Below are positions 17,468 to 26,790 of a DNA stretch of 64,000 nucleotides, in pieces. The notes below the pieces were generated by a model. The model worked only from the letters and a program-made list of their open reading frames with translations. It was not told where the DNA came from and did no database searches. Each line of letters begins with the position of its first letter. Positions within the stretch are counted from its first letter, which is position 1. This stretch comes from Neomicrococcus aestuarii (lineage in GTDB: Bacteria > Actinomycetota > Actinomycetes > Actinomycetales > Micrococcaceae), in contig NZ_JACHDR010000001.1 of NCBI RefSeq assembly GCF_014201135.1, forward strand, positions 992,001-1,056,000, given 5' to 3'. A program made the translations under genes and the position numbers.

Positions 17468-18748
17468 CTACTTGGATTCCTTCTCTGAGGACTCGGAATC
17501 GTCCTCATCATCTTCGTCTTCATCGTCTTCGTCGAAGTCCTCGTCGAAGTCGTCTTCGTCCCACTCTTCGTCGTCGTCATCATCGTCGTCATCGAAGGAC
17601 TCGTCGAGTTCTTCGTAGGCTTCGTTGATGTACTCCACGAGGGCTTCGCGCTCTTCAAGCGGCAAGAAGGCAGCTTCTGCAGCGTTGAGCGTGAGGTCCA
17701 AGAGATCGTCGAGGTCGTAGTCGAAAGCTTCAACCAAGAGCTCGAACTCGTCAGAGATGGTGGTGCCGCTCATGAGGCGGTTGTCTGGGGAGATCGTGAC
17801 GTTGAAGCCGGTCTGGTACAGCAAGTCGATCGGGTGGGACTCGATGCCCTCGCCGAACTGCTCTACAGCGCCGGTCTGCAGGTTGGAGGATGGGCACACT
17901 TCCAAGGCGATGCCACGGTCGCGAACCCATTCAGCCACGGTTCCGAGGCTAACCAGTCCGGTGTTCTCATCCACGTCTTCGCCGTCGTCATCCGTGCCGC
18001 CGAACTCAACCGTGATGTCCTCAGCGATGCGCACGCCGTGGCCCAAGCGCAAAGCGCGGCCTACAAGGAGAGCGTCCTTGATGGAGTCGAGGCCTGCGGC
18101 TTCACCGGCGTGAACCGTGGTGGGGAAGAAGTTTTCAGCGAGAAGATCGAACGCTTCCTTGTGCTTTGACGGTGGGAAGCCATCCTCGGCTCCTGCAATG
18201 TCAAAGCCGCAAACGCCGGAATCGCGGTACTTGAGGGCAAGCTTTGCTACCTCAACACCGTTGTCAGCGTGGCGCATGGCGGTGATGATCTGTCCCACCT
18301 GGATGCGTCCGCCGGCGTCGAGCACAGCGTCCACGCCTTCGTCGAGGCCCTGCTGCACTGCTTCGATGGCATCTGACATGGTCAGGCCGTTCTTGGTGTG
18401 CTGTTCAGGAGCCCAGCGTACTTCGCCGTAGATCACGCCGTCATCGGCGAGGTCCTCAACGAACTCGCGAGCAATACGAACCAAGGCGTCCTTGGTCTGC
18501 ATCACTGCAATGGTGTGGTCAAAAGTTTCTAGGTAACGCTCAAGCGAGCCGGAGTCAGCGGACTCTAGGAACCATTCCTCGAGTTCTTCTGGCGTGTTAG
18601 CCGGAAGCTCGTGCCCTACTTCCTTCGCAAGATCAATGATGGTGGCCGGACGAAGTCCGCCGTCCAAGTGATCGTGGAGGGAAACCTTAGGGAGATCGCG
18701 GAAGTCGAATTCGGGGGAATAGGCCGTGAGAATCGTTTCGTCAGTCAC
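17468..18748 (-). CDS. add: Adenosine deaminase with a strongly acidic C-terminal tail
   Basis: Deaminates adenosine/deoxyadenosine to inosine in purine salvage. The metal site is SLHDHLDGGLRP, then TTVHAGEAAG, LGHGVRIAED and the catalytic Asp region TISPDNRLMSGT. The catalytic core ends near residue 380. After that comes a tail of about 45 residues that is almost entirely Asp/Glu, which is not part of the enzyme fold. The longest frame starts at GTG 18748 with a weak ribosome site. It lies downstream of the nucleoside ABC transporter, cdd and deoA on the same strand and completes that salvage pathway. Confidence 0.93.
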   Translation of the reverse strand: MTDETILTAYSPEFDFRDLPKVSLHDHLDGGLRPATIIDLAKEVGHELPANTPEELEEWFLESADSGSLERYLETFDHTIAVMQTKDALVRIAREFVEDLADDGVIYGEVRWAPEQHTKNGLTMSDAIEAVQQGLDEGVDAVLDAGGRIQVGQIITAMRHADNGVEVAKLALKYRDSGVCGFDIAGAEDGFPPSKHKEAFDLLAENFFPTTVHAGEAAGLDSIKDALLVGRALRLGHGVRIAEDITVEFGGTDDDGEDVDENTGLVSLGTVAEWVRDRGIALEVCPSSNLQTGAVEQFGEGIESHPIDLLYQTGFNVTISPDNRLMSGTTISDEFELLVEAFDYDLDDLLDLTLNAAEAAFLPLEEREALVEYINEAYEELDESFDDDDDDDDEEWDEDDFDEDFDEDDEDEDDEDDSESSEKESK

Positions 18749-18837
18749 GCTTTCAGCCTAGTGGGTTTTACTGCCCGCGCGCACCAATTCAGGGCCGTGG
18801 TGCGTGAGTTTCGCTCAGGGCCGGTTATCGCGTGCGG

Positions 18838-19530
18838 CTAGCGTTCCAGACCGGGTTTTGAGGACGACGACGCCGCACCGTTTCGTTCGTCGCGGAGCAC
18901 ATCAATTCCCGAGACATCCACTTCGATATTCCGGCCGAGCTTCTTCAGGATGAAGTTCACGAGTTTGTCCAAGAGGAAGCCCAAGATCATGGCGACCACC
19001 ACGGAAATCACAATGCCCAGCAGCTTGTTGTGTTCCATCCATTGGCCCGCAATGGCACCCACGGCGCTCGAGTACGCGGACCAGGTGAGGCATCCAAAAG
19101 CGTCGAGGAGCGCAAAGCGTTTGGGCGGGAAACGGGTGGCTCCGGCGGTGAAGTTCACGGCGACGCGGCCCACCGGAATGTAGCGGGCGGTGAATAGCAA
19201 CAGCGCCCCGCGGCGCATGAGTTCGTGGTGTGCAAACGTGAAGGCTTTGCGCGCACGAGGTGTGCGCATCCACCGCCATCGTTCGGTTCCGACGGCGCGC
19301 CCTAGGCGGTACGCCACTTGGTCGCCGTAGAACGCTCCCAGCGCCCCCACTGGAACTAGTAGCCAGAAGTTTGGGGAACCGGAGGTGACGGCCACAGAGG
19401 CCAACGCCACGATCAGCGATTCGCTGGGGACAACAGGAAAGAAGCCGTCAACGACGCAGAACACAAAAAGTGCTGGCAACACCCACCAAGCGGCTGATGC
19501 CATGATGATCGCTTCGTTGACGGCTTCCAT
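18838..19530 (-). CDS. DedA/SNARE-associated family membrane protein
   Basis: A 230-residue integral membrane protein of the DedA family, linked in other bacteria to lipid flipping (undecaprenyl phosphate or phospholipid) and envelope homeostasis. Family markers are FFPVVPSESLIVALA near residue 30, YGDQVAYRLGRAVGTERW, and the helix-breaking RYIPVGRVAVNFTAGATRFP segment with the conserved Arg. Its C-terminal tail AASSSSKPGLER contains the dispersed motif (18864-18873). It sits between deoA and add on the same strand. Whether it shares their promoter or function is not shown. Confidence 0.9.
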   Translation of the reverse strand: MEAVNEAIIMASAAWWVLPALFVFCVVDGFFPVVPSESLIVALASVAVTSGSPNFWLLVPVGALGAFYGDQVAYRLGRAVGTERWRWMRTPRARKAFTFAHHELMRRGALLLFTARYIPVGRVAVNFTAGATRFPPKRFALLDAFGCLTWSAYSSAVGAIAGQWMEHNKLLGIVISVVVAMILGFLLDKLVNFILKKLGRNIEVDVSGIDVLRDERNGAASSSSKPGLER

Positions 19531-19550
19531 GAGCCCCTAAATCTGTGAGG

Positions 19551-20864
19551 TCAGCGTGAAATTCTGTCCAAGATTAGTGCGGTTGGCTGATAATTTCCTG
19601 AAGCCGAGATCTCGAAGCTTCCCTCGAGGGCCTCGTGGGCGCGAACAAACTTCTCCGGAGTGTCCGTCAACAACGTGAAGAGAGGTTGGCCCTTCTTCAC
19701 GGTCTCCCCCGGCTTCGCGTGCATGCGCACGCCTGCTCCGGCCTGAACAGCGTCTTCCTTGCGGGCGCGGCCAGCGCCGAGACGCCAGGCGGCAACGCCC
19801 ACGCTCATGGCGTCGAGCTTGGTGAGCACGCCATCTTCCGGCGCCACGATGACCTCGGACTCCTTGGCCACTGGCAAGGTGGCACGAGGGTCTCCGCCTT
19901 GAGCTTCAATCATGCGGTTCCATGCGTCCATGGCACGGCCGTCCTTGAGCGCCGCTGCAGGATCGGCGTCCGTGACGCCTGCTGCCGCGAGCATTTCTTC
20001 GGCGAGCTTGACCGTCAGTTCCACCACGTCAGCTGGTCCACCACCGGCGAGTACCTCGATGGATTCCTCCACCTCGATAGCGTTTCCGGCCGTCAGGCCC
20101 AGCGGGGTGTCCATGTTGGTCACGAGCGCCACGGTGTTCACGCCAGCGTCCGTTCCCAGGTCCACCATGGTGCGTGCCAGCTCGCGGGCATCCTCGAGGT
20201 TCTTCATGAAAGCGCCGGAGCCCACCTTGACGTCCAGAACCAGTGCTCCGGTGCCTTCGGCAATCTTCTTGCTCATGATGGAGGAAGCGATGAGTGGGAT
20301 GGCTTCAACCGTGCCGGTCACATCGCGTAGCGCGTAGAGCTTCTTGTCCGCTGGCGCCAAGCCGGAACCGGCCGCACAGATGACAGCGCCCACGTCCTGA
20401 AGCTGCGCCATCATCTCTTCGTTGGACAGGGCTGCACGCCATCCCGGGATGGATTCCAGCTTGTCCAACGTGCCACCCGTGTGGCCCAAACCGCGGCCGG
20501 AGAGCTGCGGAACAGCTACACCAAACACGGCCACCAGTGGGGCGAGTGGCAAGGTGATCTTGTCCCCCACGCCGCCGGTGGAGTGCTTATCCGCCGTTGC
20601 TTTAACGCCACCGGTTGGAGTGCGCAGGGCGGAGAAATCCATGCGCTCGCCCGAGGCGATCATGGCCGCCGTCCAGCGGCTGATTTCTTCGCGGTTCATG
20701 CCGTTGAGCAGGATGGCCATGTTCAGCGCCGACATCTGCTCATCAGCGATGATGCCGCGCGTGTAAGCGTCGATGGTCCAGTCGATCTGTTCGGGAGACA
20801 AGATGCCCTTGTCCCTCTTGACGCGGATGATGTCAACAGCGTCAAAGTTTTCTGCGGTGCTCAC
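19551..20864 (-). CDS. deoA: Thymidine phosphorylase
   Basis: Phosphorolyses thymidine/deoxyuridine to base and deoxyribose 1-phosphate. The 437 residues match the pyrimidine nucleoside phosphorylase family: the phosphate site KHSTGGVGDKITLPLAPLVA, the family signature SGRGLGHTGGTLDKLESIPG, and the C-terminal domain ending FEISASGNYQP. The N-terminal part (VDIIRVKRDKGILSPEQID) is typical. The GTG start follows AGGAGA. It is downstream of cdd, so cytidine taken up can be deaminated and then split. Confidence 0.96.
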   Translation of the reverse strand: MSTAENFDAVDIIRVKRDKGILSPEQIDWTIDAYTRGIIADEQMSALNMAILLNGMNREEISRWTAAMIASGERMDFSALRTPTGGVKATADKHSTGGVGDKITLPLAPLVAVFGVAVPQLSGRGLGHTGGTLDKLESIPGWRAALSNEEMMAQLQDVGAVICAAGSGLAPADKKLYALRDVTGTVEAIPLIASSIMSKKIAEGTGALVLDVKVGSGAFMKNLEDARELARTMVDLGTDAGVNTVALVTNMDTPLGLTAGNAIEVEESIEVLAGGGPADVVELTVKLAEEMLAAAGVTDADPAAALKDGRAMDAWNRMIEAQGGDPRATLPVAKESEVIVAPEDGVLTKLDAMSVGVAAWRLGAGRARKEDAVQAGAGVRMHAKPGETVKKGQPLFTLLTDTPEKFVRAHEALEGSFEISASGNYQPTALILDRISR

Positions 20865-20921
20865 TAAATCTCCTGAAGCTAGGTATCTGAAGCTGGTCCC
20901 TCAACCAGAGGGGCCTTGTGA

Positions 20922-21329
20922 TTAGAGGCCGAGGTTGCGGGGGCCGAAGGCGTCGGGCAGCAAGTAGTCCATGTCCCGCACCCCGTGCGGGGTCATGATT
21001 TCGAAGTCCTCGGCGCTGTGCTCAAACAAGAGCTGGCGGCACCTGCCACACGGCATGATGATGTCTTCTTCGCCGTTGACGCAATAGAACGCCCGCAGCT
21101 TTCCGCCACCACCCATGTGCAGCTCGCCCACCATGGTGCATTCAGCACACAAGACCACGCCGTAGGCTGCGTTCTCGATGTTGCATCCGGACACTACGCG
21201 GCCATCGCTCGTGAGCGCCGCGGCGCCCACGGCGTAGCCCGAATACGGGGCGTACGCGTGGGTCATCGCGGAACTAGCCGCCTCTTTAAGCCGCTGCCAA
21301 TCAGCGTCGGCGAGCTGCGTCGTCGTCAT
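20922..21329 (-). CDS. cdd: Cytidine deaminase
   Basis: A 135-residue zinc enzyme converting cytidine/deoxycytidine to uridine/deoxyuridine. Zinc ligands and the catalytic Glu are in GCNIENAAYGVVLCAECT and MPCGRCRQLLFE. The tetrameric short form is indicated by length. I chose the ATG at 21329, preceded by AAGGA at 8 nt; the longer frame to 21362 runs into the upstream permease stop. The start codon and first codons (MTTTQL) are encoded by a copy of the dispersed motif that shares 22 identical nt with 8412-8433. The gap to the upstream permease is 10 nt, so it is in the transporter operon. Confidence 0.95.
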   Translation of the reverse strand: MTTTQLADADWQRLKEAASSAMTHAYAPYSGYAVGAAALTSDGRVVSGCNIENAAYGVVLCAECTMVGELHMGGGGKLRAFYCVNGEEDIIMPCGRCRQLLFEHSAEDFEIMTPHGVRDMDYLLPDAFGPRNLGL

Positions 21330-21339
21330 CAAAAAATCC

Positions 21340-22623
21340 TTAACCCTTGACGTAGGCCACACCAGCGGCGGCAGGACCGCGGGACTTGCCCACCAAGCCG
21401 GCCACAGCCACGATGGTGACCACGTACGGAAGCATGATGAGGAACTGGCTCGGAACCGGCGTGCCCAAAATGGAGAGCACGAACTGCAGGTTGGTGGCGA
21501 AGCCGAAGAGCAAAGCGGCGAAGAATGCGCCGATCGGGTTCCAGCGGCCGAAGATCAACGCGGCGAGCGCGATGAAGCCCTGACCGGCAGTCATTTCCTT
21601 CGAGAAGGACCCGGAGGACACCAGTGTGAAGAACGCGCCGCCGAGGCCTGCCACCGCGCCACCGTACATGGTGTTGAGGTAGCGAGTGCGGTTCACGTTG
21701 ATGCCCACGGTGTCAGCGGCGGTGGGGTGCTCGCCCACGGCACGCACGCGCAAGCCCCACTTAGTCTTGAACAGTGCGTACCAAATACCAATGACGGCCA
21801 CGTACATGAGGTAGCCAACGATGGTCTGGTTAAAGAGGATGTTGCCGAAGATCGGAATATCGGCCAGCACCGGGATACGGATGGTCTCGAAGTGAACCGG
21901 GCTGTTGAACGTTTCGGCGTTATCCGCGAGGACCTGCGAGAACAAGAAGCTCGTCAAACCAGTGACCAGCACGTTCAGCACCACGCCCACGATGATCTGA
22001 TCCACCACGTACTTGATGGCGAAGACGGCAAGCACAAGGCCCACCAAGAGGCCCGCGGCCATAGCGCAGATCAGGCCAACCCACGGGCTGCCCGTGATGG
22101 AGGAGCCCACGGCGGCTGCGAAGGCACCCGCGAGGAGCTGTCCTTCAATCGCAATGTTGACGATGCCCGCGCGCTCACCGAGCACGCCGGAGAGGCTACC
22201 GAAAATCAGGGGAACTGCGAGGGTGAAGGAGCCGGCGATCAGACCGGTCAAGAACACGCTCGTGGTGTTTGCGGAGCCGATGACCCACACCAAGAAGGCG
22301 GCCACGAACACAAACGCGAAGCCCCAGCCCACCCACGAAGAGATGATGCCCTTCTTTGCCGTCGTGTAGAGGGCGTAGGCCGCGAGGGCCACCAGGATGA
22401 TAGAGAAGATCCAGCCCCACAAAGCCGTGTTGACGTTGAGCGCGGGAAGCTGGATGGCGTCGTTGGCATTGGAAATGCCGAAGCTCGCCGTGGTTCCCGG
22501 GTTGCGGATGCCAAAGACAAGAAGTGCAATCAGCGCGAGAACGGCCATGGCAATGGGAGCACCCCAGTTGCGGATGACGGCCTTGTGCGTTGAAACTGTG
22601 GGTTCAAGAGTTACTGCGCTCAT
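21340..22623 (-). CDS. Nucleoside ABC transporter permease (NupQ/YufQ type)
   Basis: A 427-residue inner-membrane permease of the branched-chain-like family (BPD_transp_2), with about ten hydrophobic segments. The core motif is SLSGVLGERAGIVNIAIEGQLLAGAF, and the later GLRVRAVGEHPTAADTVGI is the ATPase-contact loop. Homologues pair with BMP-type lipoproteins to import nucleosides. Its start overlaps the previous permease stop by 4 nt. Downstream are cdd and deoA, which supports nucleosides as substrates. Confidence 0.9.
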   Translation of the reverse strand: MSAVTLEPTVSTHKAVIRNWGAPIAMAVLALIALLVFGIRNPGTTASFGISNANDAIQLPALNVNTALWGWIFSIILVALAAYALYTTAKKGIISSWVGWGFAFVFVAAFLVWVIGSANTTSVFLTGLIAGSFTLAVPLIFGSLSGVLGERAGIVNIAIEGQLLAGAFAAAVGSSITGSPWVGLICAMAAGLLVGLVLAVFAIKYVVDQIIVGVVLNVLVTGLTSFLFSQVLADNAETFNSPVHFETIRIPVLADIPIFGNILFNQTIVGYLMYVAVIGIWYALFKTKWGLRVRAVGEHPTAADTVGINVNRTRYLNTMYGGAVAGLGGAFFTLVSSGSFSKEMTAGQGFIALAALIFGRWNPIGAFFAALLFGFATNLQFVLSILGTPVPSQFLIMLPYVVTIVAVAGLVGKSRGPAAAGVAYVKG

Positions 22624-23960
22624 GCTGCACCTCCAGCGGCGGCTTTGGCGGCACGCTTCTTCGCGCGCTTAGCCCCAGCGTTGAGGCCAAACATAGCGCG
22701 AACCAGCGGCGGTGCCGCAATGAAAAGAACAATGAAGGACTGGACCACCAGCACAATGTCGATCGGCACACCAGTTTCGGTCTGCATGCCCACACCACCA
22801 GCGCGAAGAGCGCCGAAGAGCAGACCAGCGAACATGGTGCCGATGGGCTTGGAACGGCCCAAGAGCGCCACCGTGATGGCGTCAAAGCCGAACGATGCTG
22901 CGATGCCCACCGTGAGGGAGTGCTCGGTACCGGAGATCTGAGCGACGCCGGCCAAACCAGCAAGCGCACCAGCGATCACCATGGCCACAATGTAGCCCTT
23001 GGAAACGCTCATGCCTGCAGTGCGGGCCGCGGCTGGGTTGGCGCCGACTGCGCGCATCTCGAAGCCCACGGTGGAGCGGTTGAGCAGCCACCAGCAGAAC
23101 GCGGTAGCGAGCAGCGCGATGATGAAGCCCCAGTGCAAGCGGAAGTTTTCGCCGAGCAACAGTGGTAGCTGAGCGGACTCCGGCACGATCGGCGAGATGG
23201 GGTTGTTAGATCCAGGTCGCAACCAGGACGGCAACGTCAAGAAGTACGCCACGAGGTTCAACGCGATGTAGTTGAGCATGATGGTCACGATCACTTCGTG
23301 CGCACCGGTCTTGGCCTTCAAGAAGCCGGCAATACCGGCCCAGATGCCGCCACCGACAATGCCCGCGAGAATCACCACGATCAGGTGAATACCCACTGGA
23401 AGGTTCCAAGAGAACCCTACATACGCGGCAAGTGCGGCGCCCATGACGATCTGACCTTGCGCACCAATGTTGAACATGCCGGCACGGAACGCAATCATCA
23501 CGCCAAGACCCGCGAGGATCAGCGGCGTGGAAACCGTGAGAGTTTCCGTGAAGGGGTAGATCATGTCCCCAAAGTTGCGGCCCTGCGGATTGAAGAACGC
23601 GGATTCAAAAAGCGCTCCGTAGGCGTTAGAGACCGCTTTCCAGGCTGCGGTGAGGGTGTCCCCCGGTTGCGCAAAGAAATACGACGACGCTGCCGACACC
23701 TTGGGGTCCGTCAGAATGATAAGAATCGCGCCAAAGATCAGCGATGCCACGATCGCGAGGATCGAGACGAGTCCGGAAGCGCTTACAATGCGGGACCAGA
23801 CGGAATCCTTTGGCTCGTTGAAGTCAGAGCCGCTTGGCGTGGACGGTGTTGCAACAGCAGCCGCAGCCGGGCGCTGTTCGCCCGCCTTGCCTAACTGGTC
23901 GATATCCGGCTGGTTGTTGTCCGGCCCGGTTGCCGGCGCTGGGAGCGGGGTCTCGCTCAT
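22620..23960 (-). CDS. Nucleoside ABC transporter permease (NupP/YufP type)
   Basis: A 446-residue permease with a roughly 50-residue cytoplasmic, Pro/Ala-rich N-terminus, then about ten hydrophobic segments. Signature stretches are GLGVMIAFRAGMFNIGAQGQ and FEMRAVGANPAAARTAGMSV. The outward loop SAASSYFFAQPGDTL carries a copy of the dispersed motif (23681-23690). It overlaps the ATPase gene (ATGA) and the second permease. The C-terminus is Lys/Arg/Ala-rich. With the second permease it forms the membrane channel of the BMP-family nucleoside importer. Confidence 0.9.
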   Translation of the reverse strand: MSETPLPAPATGPDNNQPDIDQLGKAGEQRPAAAAVATPSTPSGSDFNEPKDSVWSRIVSASGLVSILAIVASLIFGAILIILTDPKVSAASSYFFAQPGDTLTAAWKAVSNAYGALFESAFFNPQGRNFGDMIYPFTETLTVSTPLILAGLGVMIAFRAGMFNIGAQGQIVMGAALAAYVGFSWNLPVGIHLIVVILAGIVGGGIWAGIAGFLKAKTGAHEVIVTIMLNYIALNLVAYFLTLPSWLRPGSNNPISPIVPESAQLPLLLGENFRLHWGFIIALLATAFCWWLLNRSTVGFEMRAVGANPAAARTAGMSVSKGYIVAMVIAGALAGLAGVAQISGTEHSLTVGIAASFGFDAITVALLGRSKPIGTMFAGLLFGALRAGGVGMQTETGVPIDIVLVVQSFIVLFIAAPPLVRAMFGLNAGAKRAKKRAAKAAAGGAA

Positions 23961-25537
23961 CGCGTTTCTCCTGCGGTTGAATCTTCGTCAGTGGAGGTCA
24001 AAGTGGCTGGCGTTTCGGCGCTCGTAGCGTCTGCTTCTTCGGCTGACATGCCTGCCATCATCAGGCCCAAGGTGTCTCGGTCCGTGTCGCCTGCGACGAC
24101 GCCCATGAGCTTGCCCTTGTAGAGCACGGCGATGCGGTCCGCGAGCTCGATGACTTCATCAAGTTCGGTGGACACGATGATCACGGGCGTTCCGGCGTCG
24201 CGCTCTTTCACGATGCGATTGTGCAAGAACTCGATGGATCCCACGTCCACGCCTCGCGTGGGCTGGGAGGCGATGAACAGCTCGAGCGAACGGGACAGCT
24301 CACGAGCCATGGCAACCTTTTGCTGGTTACCGCCGGAGAGCGTTCCCACCGCGCTCTGTGGAGACTGCGTGCGCACATCAAACTCTTGAACCAACTTGAA
24401 CGCGTTCTTGTCCACGGCGCTAGGGCGCATGGCTAGACCACGAGCGAAAGGCTTGCGATCGTACTGGTTCAGCACCAGGTTCTCAGCCACCGTAAATTCG
24501 CCAATGAGACCATCGGTGCTGCGGTCTTCAGGAACGAATCCGACGCCCGCCTCGATGATGTCCTTGACGGACCGGCCCACGAGTTCGCGGCCGTTGAGCT
24601 GGACGGAGCCACGCGTGTGGGGCTGCAGGCCCATAATGGCTTCGGTCAACTCTGTCTGGCCGTTACCTTGAACACCGGCCACGGCAAGGATTTCGCCTTC
24701 AAAGACGGAGAAGGACACGTCATCCACCACACTGGTTCCGTTGTGGTCCAGGACGGTGAGGTTCTTGACCACGAAGGACTCCGCACCGAGCTTGGGCGGG
24801 TTCTTTTCCTGGTGCAGATCAACGCTGCGGCCCACCATGAGGGACGCGAGCTCCGTGGCTGGTGCGCTTGGTTCTGCCGTGCCGACTACCTTGCCGCGGC
24901 GGATGATGGTGATCTTGTCAGAGATCGCCTTGACCTCGCGAAGTTTGTGGGAAATGAAAACAATTGATTTGCCGGAAGCTTTGAGCTGGTTGATGATCTC
25001 CAGCAACTCGTCCGTTTCTTGGGGGGTGAGCACTGCGGTGGGCTCGTCCAAGATGAGGACCTCGGCGTCACGCACCAGGGCCTTGATAATTTCAACGCGC
25101 TGCTGAACACCCACCGGGAGTTCTTCAACCAGCGCATCCGGGTCAACGTCAAAACCATAGCGATCCGAGATCTCACGAATCTTCGCTCGGGTCTTCTCGA
25201 GATCCAGCTTTCCTGCCACGCCGGTGTATTCGGAGCCGAGCGCCACGTTCTCCGCCACTGTGAACACGGGGATCAACATGAAGTGCTGGTGCACCATGCC
25301 AATGCCTGCGGCCATAGCCTCACGGGGTCCCGAGAAGCTGACTTTCTTGTCATCAAGCAGAACTTCGCCGCTTGTTGCTTCGTACAACCCGAACAGCACG
25401 TTCATCAGGGTGGACTTGCCGGCGCCGTTTTCTCCCAAAAGAGAGTGCACCTGCCCTGGTTCCACCAAGAGGTTGATGTTGTCATTTGCGGTGAAACTAC
25501 CAAACTTCTTGGTGATTCCCCTCAGTTCCAGCTTCAT
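23957..25537 (-). CDS. Nucleoside ABC transporter ATPase, two-domain (NupO/YufO type)
   Basis: A 526-residue protein with two ABC domains in tandem. Domain 1 has a full Walker A (LGENGAGKSTLMNVLFG), Q-loop and Walker B (VLILDEPTAVLTPQE). Domain 2 has a degenerate Walker A (VAGVQGNGQTEL) but a clear signature VGTLSGGNQQKVAMARELSR and the typical ASQPTRGVDVGSIEF instead of a normal Walker B, as usual in this family. The C-terminal 25 residues are Thr/Ala/Glu-rich. It starts 131 nt after the lipoprotein gene, past a strong hairpin. Confidence 0.93.
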   Translation of the reverse strand: MKLELRGITKKFGSFTANDNINLLVEPGQVHSLLGENGAGKSTLMNVLFGLYEATSGEVLLDDKKVSFSGPREAMAAGIGMVHQHFMLIPVFTVAENVALGSEYTGVAGKLDLEKTRAKIREISDRYGFDVDPDALVEELPVGVQQRVEIIKALVRDAEVLILDEPTAVLTPQETDELLEIINQLKASGKSIVFISHKLREVKAISDKITIIRRGKVVGTAEPSAPATELASLMVGRSVDLHQEKNPPKLGAESFVVKNLTVLDHNGTSVVDDVSFSVFEGEILAVAGVQGNGQTELTEAIMGLQPHTRGSVQLNGRELVGRSVKDIIEAGVGFVPEDRSTDGLIGEFTVAENLVLNQYDRKPFARGLAMRPSAVDKNAFKLVQEFDVRTQSPQSAVGTLSGGNQQKVAMARELSRSLELFIASQPTRGVDVGSIEFLHNRIVKERDAGTPVIIVSTELDEVIELADRIAVLYKGKLMGVVAGDTDRDTLGLMMAGMSAEEADATSAETPATLTSTDEDSTAGETR

Positions 25538-25589
25538 GCTTTGCCTTTGCTCTTCCCGTGCTCGGTGGCGAAAACGATCGGCGACACGA

Positions 25590-25633
25590 GTGCGCCGCCC
25601 GCCCTGACCAACAGGTCAAAACGGGCGGCGCAC
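25590..25633 (-). terminator. Intercistronic stem-loop between lipoprotein and ATPase genes
   Basis: GTGCGCCGCCCG pairs perfectly with CGGGCGGCGCAC, with a nested TGACC/GGTCA stem. Placed just after the binding-protein gene, such hairpins usually attenuate read-through or stabilise the upstream message, giving excess binding protein over the membrane components. That role is inference. Confidence 0.75.
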
Positions 25634-25668
25634 TGTGCAAACGGTTAGCCTGTGCAGGCCGCTTTCAA

Positions 25669-26790
25669 TTAGTTGTTAGCGGATGGAGACTCAACCTTGA
25701 CCTTGCCGGAAATGATATCCGCCTTCAAGGTTTCAAGTTCAGTCTTGAGTTCCGCAGGAACCTTGGAATCGAAATCGTGGAACGGTGCCAAAGACACGCC
25801 TTCGTTCTCCAAGTTTCCAACGTAAGCTTCGCTGTCGAAGTTTCCTTCGATGTCAGCCTTGATAACGTCTTCAACGGACTTGCCCATTTCCTTCACGACA
25901 GAAGAAAGGATGAATTCCTTGCCGGAGGACAGGGACTCGTAGCCATCAAGGTCAACCCAGATCACGCTGGCTTCCTTACCGGCGCTCTTCAATTCCTTAG
26001 CAGCGTCGATGGTGCCAGCGCCAACGGGGCCGGCAACTGGCATGACAATGTCAGCGCCTTCGTTGACGAAGTTGATGGTGTTGGTCTTGCCCTTTTCCTT
26101 GTTGGAGAAGTCACCCGTGAACGTACCGGTCTTCTTCGCCTTGTCCCAGCCAAGAGCCTTGACGGACTTGCCCTTTTGCTCGTTGTAGTAAGCAACGCCG
26201 TCAACGAAACCGTCCATGAAGATGGTGACGGTTGGGATCTGCATGCCGCCGTAGGTAGCAACCTTGCCGGTCTTGGTCATGCCAGCAGCCAAGTAGCCAG
26301 CCAAGAAGGCAGCTTCGTGGGTGTTGTAAACGATTGGCTTGACGTTGTCCGTGAACTCAGGATCGTTGTAGTCAACGATTGCGAAGTGAGCGTCAGGGTT
26401 TGCCTTAGCAGCAGCCTTAGTTGCGTCACCGAGGTTGAAGCCAACCGTGACGGTCAAGTTGCAGCCACCGCGAACCATGGAAGAAAGGTTTGGACCGTAA
26501 TCAGTCGCAGCCTTGGACTCAGCCTGCTTAGTCTCAATTCCAAGGTCAGTCTTTGCCTTCTGGAGGCCGTCATAAGAAGCCTGGTTGAAAGACTCGTCAT
26601 CGAAGCCGCCTTCGTCAGAGACGATGCAGCCCGTGAAATCAGTAGCGGTTGCGCTGGCGCTTCCGGAAGCTGCAGAGCTGCTGCTCGAAGCAGTTGGAGC
26701 TGCGCCACAACCGGCGAGGGTCATTGCTGCAACGCTGAGTGCGGCAGCGGTGAGAGTGAAGGAGCGCTTGGCGGTGCTCTTTACGGTCAT
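25669..26790 (-). CDS. BMP-family nucleoside-binding lipoprotein
   Basis: A 373-residue lipoprotein: basic start, hydrophobic core AAALSVAAMTLAGC with lipobox LAGC, and a Ser/Ala linker. The mature domain is of the Bmp/Med/PnrA fold, which binds purine or pyrimidine nucleosides: TGCIVSDEGGFDDESFNQASYDG and PIVYNTHEAAFLAGYLAAGM are family hallmarks. I chose ATG 26790, preceded by AGGAGGAA. It is the first gene of the nucleoside uptake and salvage operon. Upstream, 26791-27030 contains the promoter and a dispersed-motif copy at 27005; no riboswitch was recognised. Confidence 0.93.
   Translation of the reverse strand: MTVKSTAKRSFTLTAAALSVAAMTLAGCGAAPTASSSSSAASGSASATATDFTGCIVSDEGGFDDESFNQASYDGLQKAKTDLGIETKQAESKAATDYGPNLSSMVRGGCNLTVTVGFNLGDATKAAAKANPDAHFAIVDYNDPEFTDNVKPIVYNTHEAAFLAGYLAAGMTKTGKVATYGGMQIPTVTIFMDGFVDGVAYYNEQKGKSVKALGWDKAKKTGTFTGDFSNKEKGKTNTINFVNEGADIVMPVAGPVGAGTIDAAKELKSAGKEASVIWVDLDGYESLSSGKEFILSSVVKEMGKSVEDVIKADIEGNFDSEAYVGNLENEGVSLAPFHDFDSKVPAELKTELETLKADIISGKVKVESPSANN

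Noticed and set aside
17560-17610. Further copies of the GCGTCGTCGT motif in the adenosine deaminase tail
   Set aside because: These are runs of aspartate codons (TCGTCGTCAT-type) lacking the initial GC and flanks.
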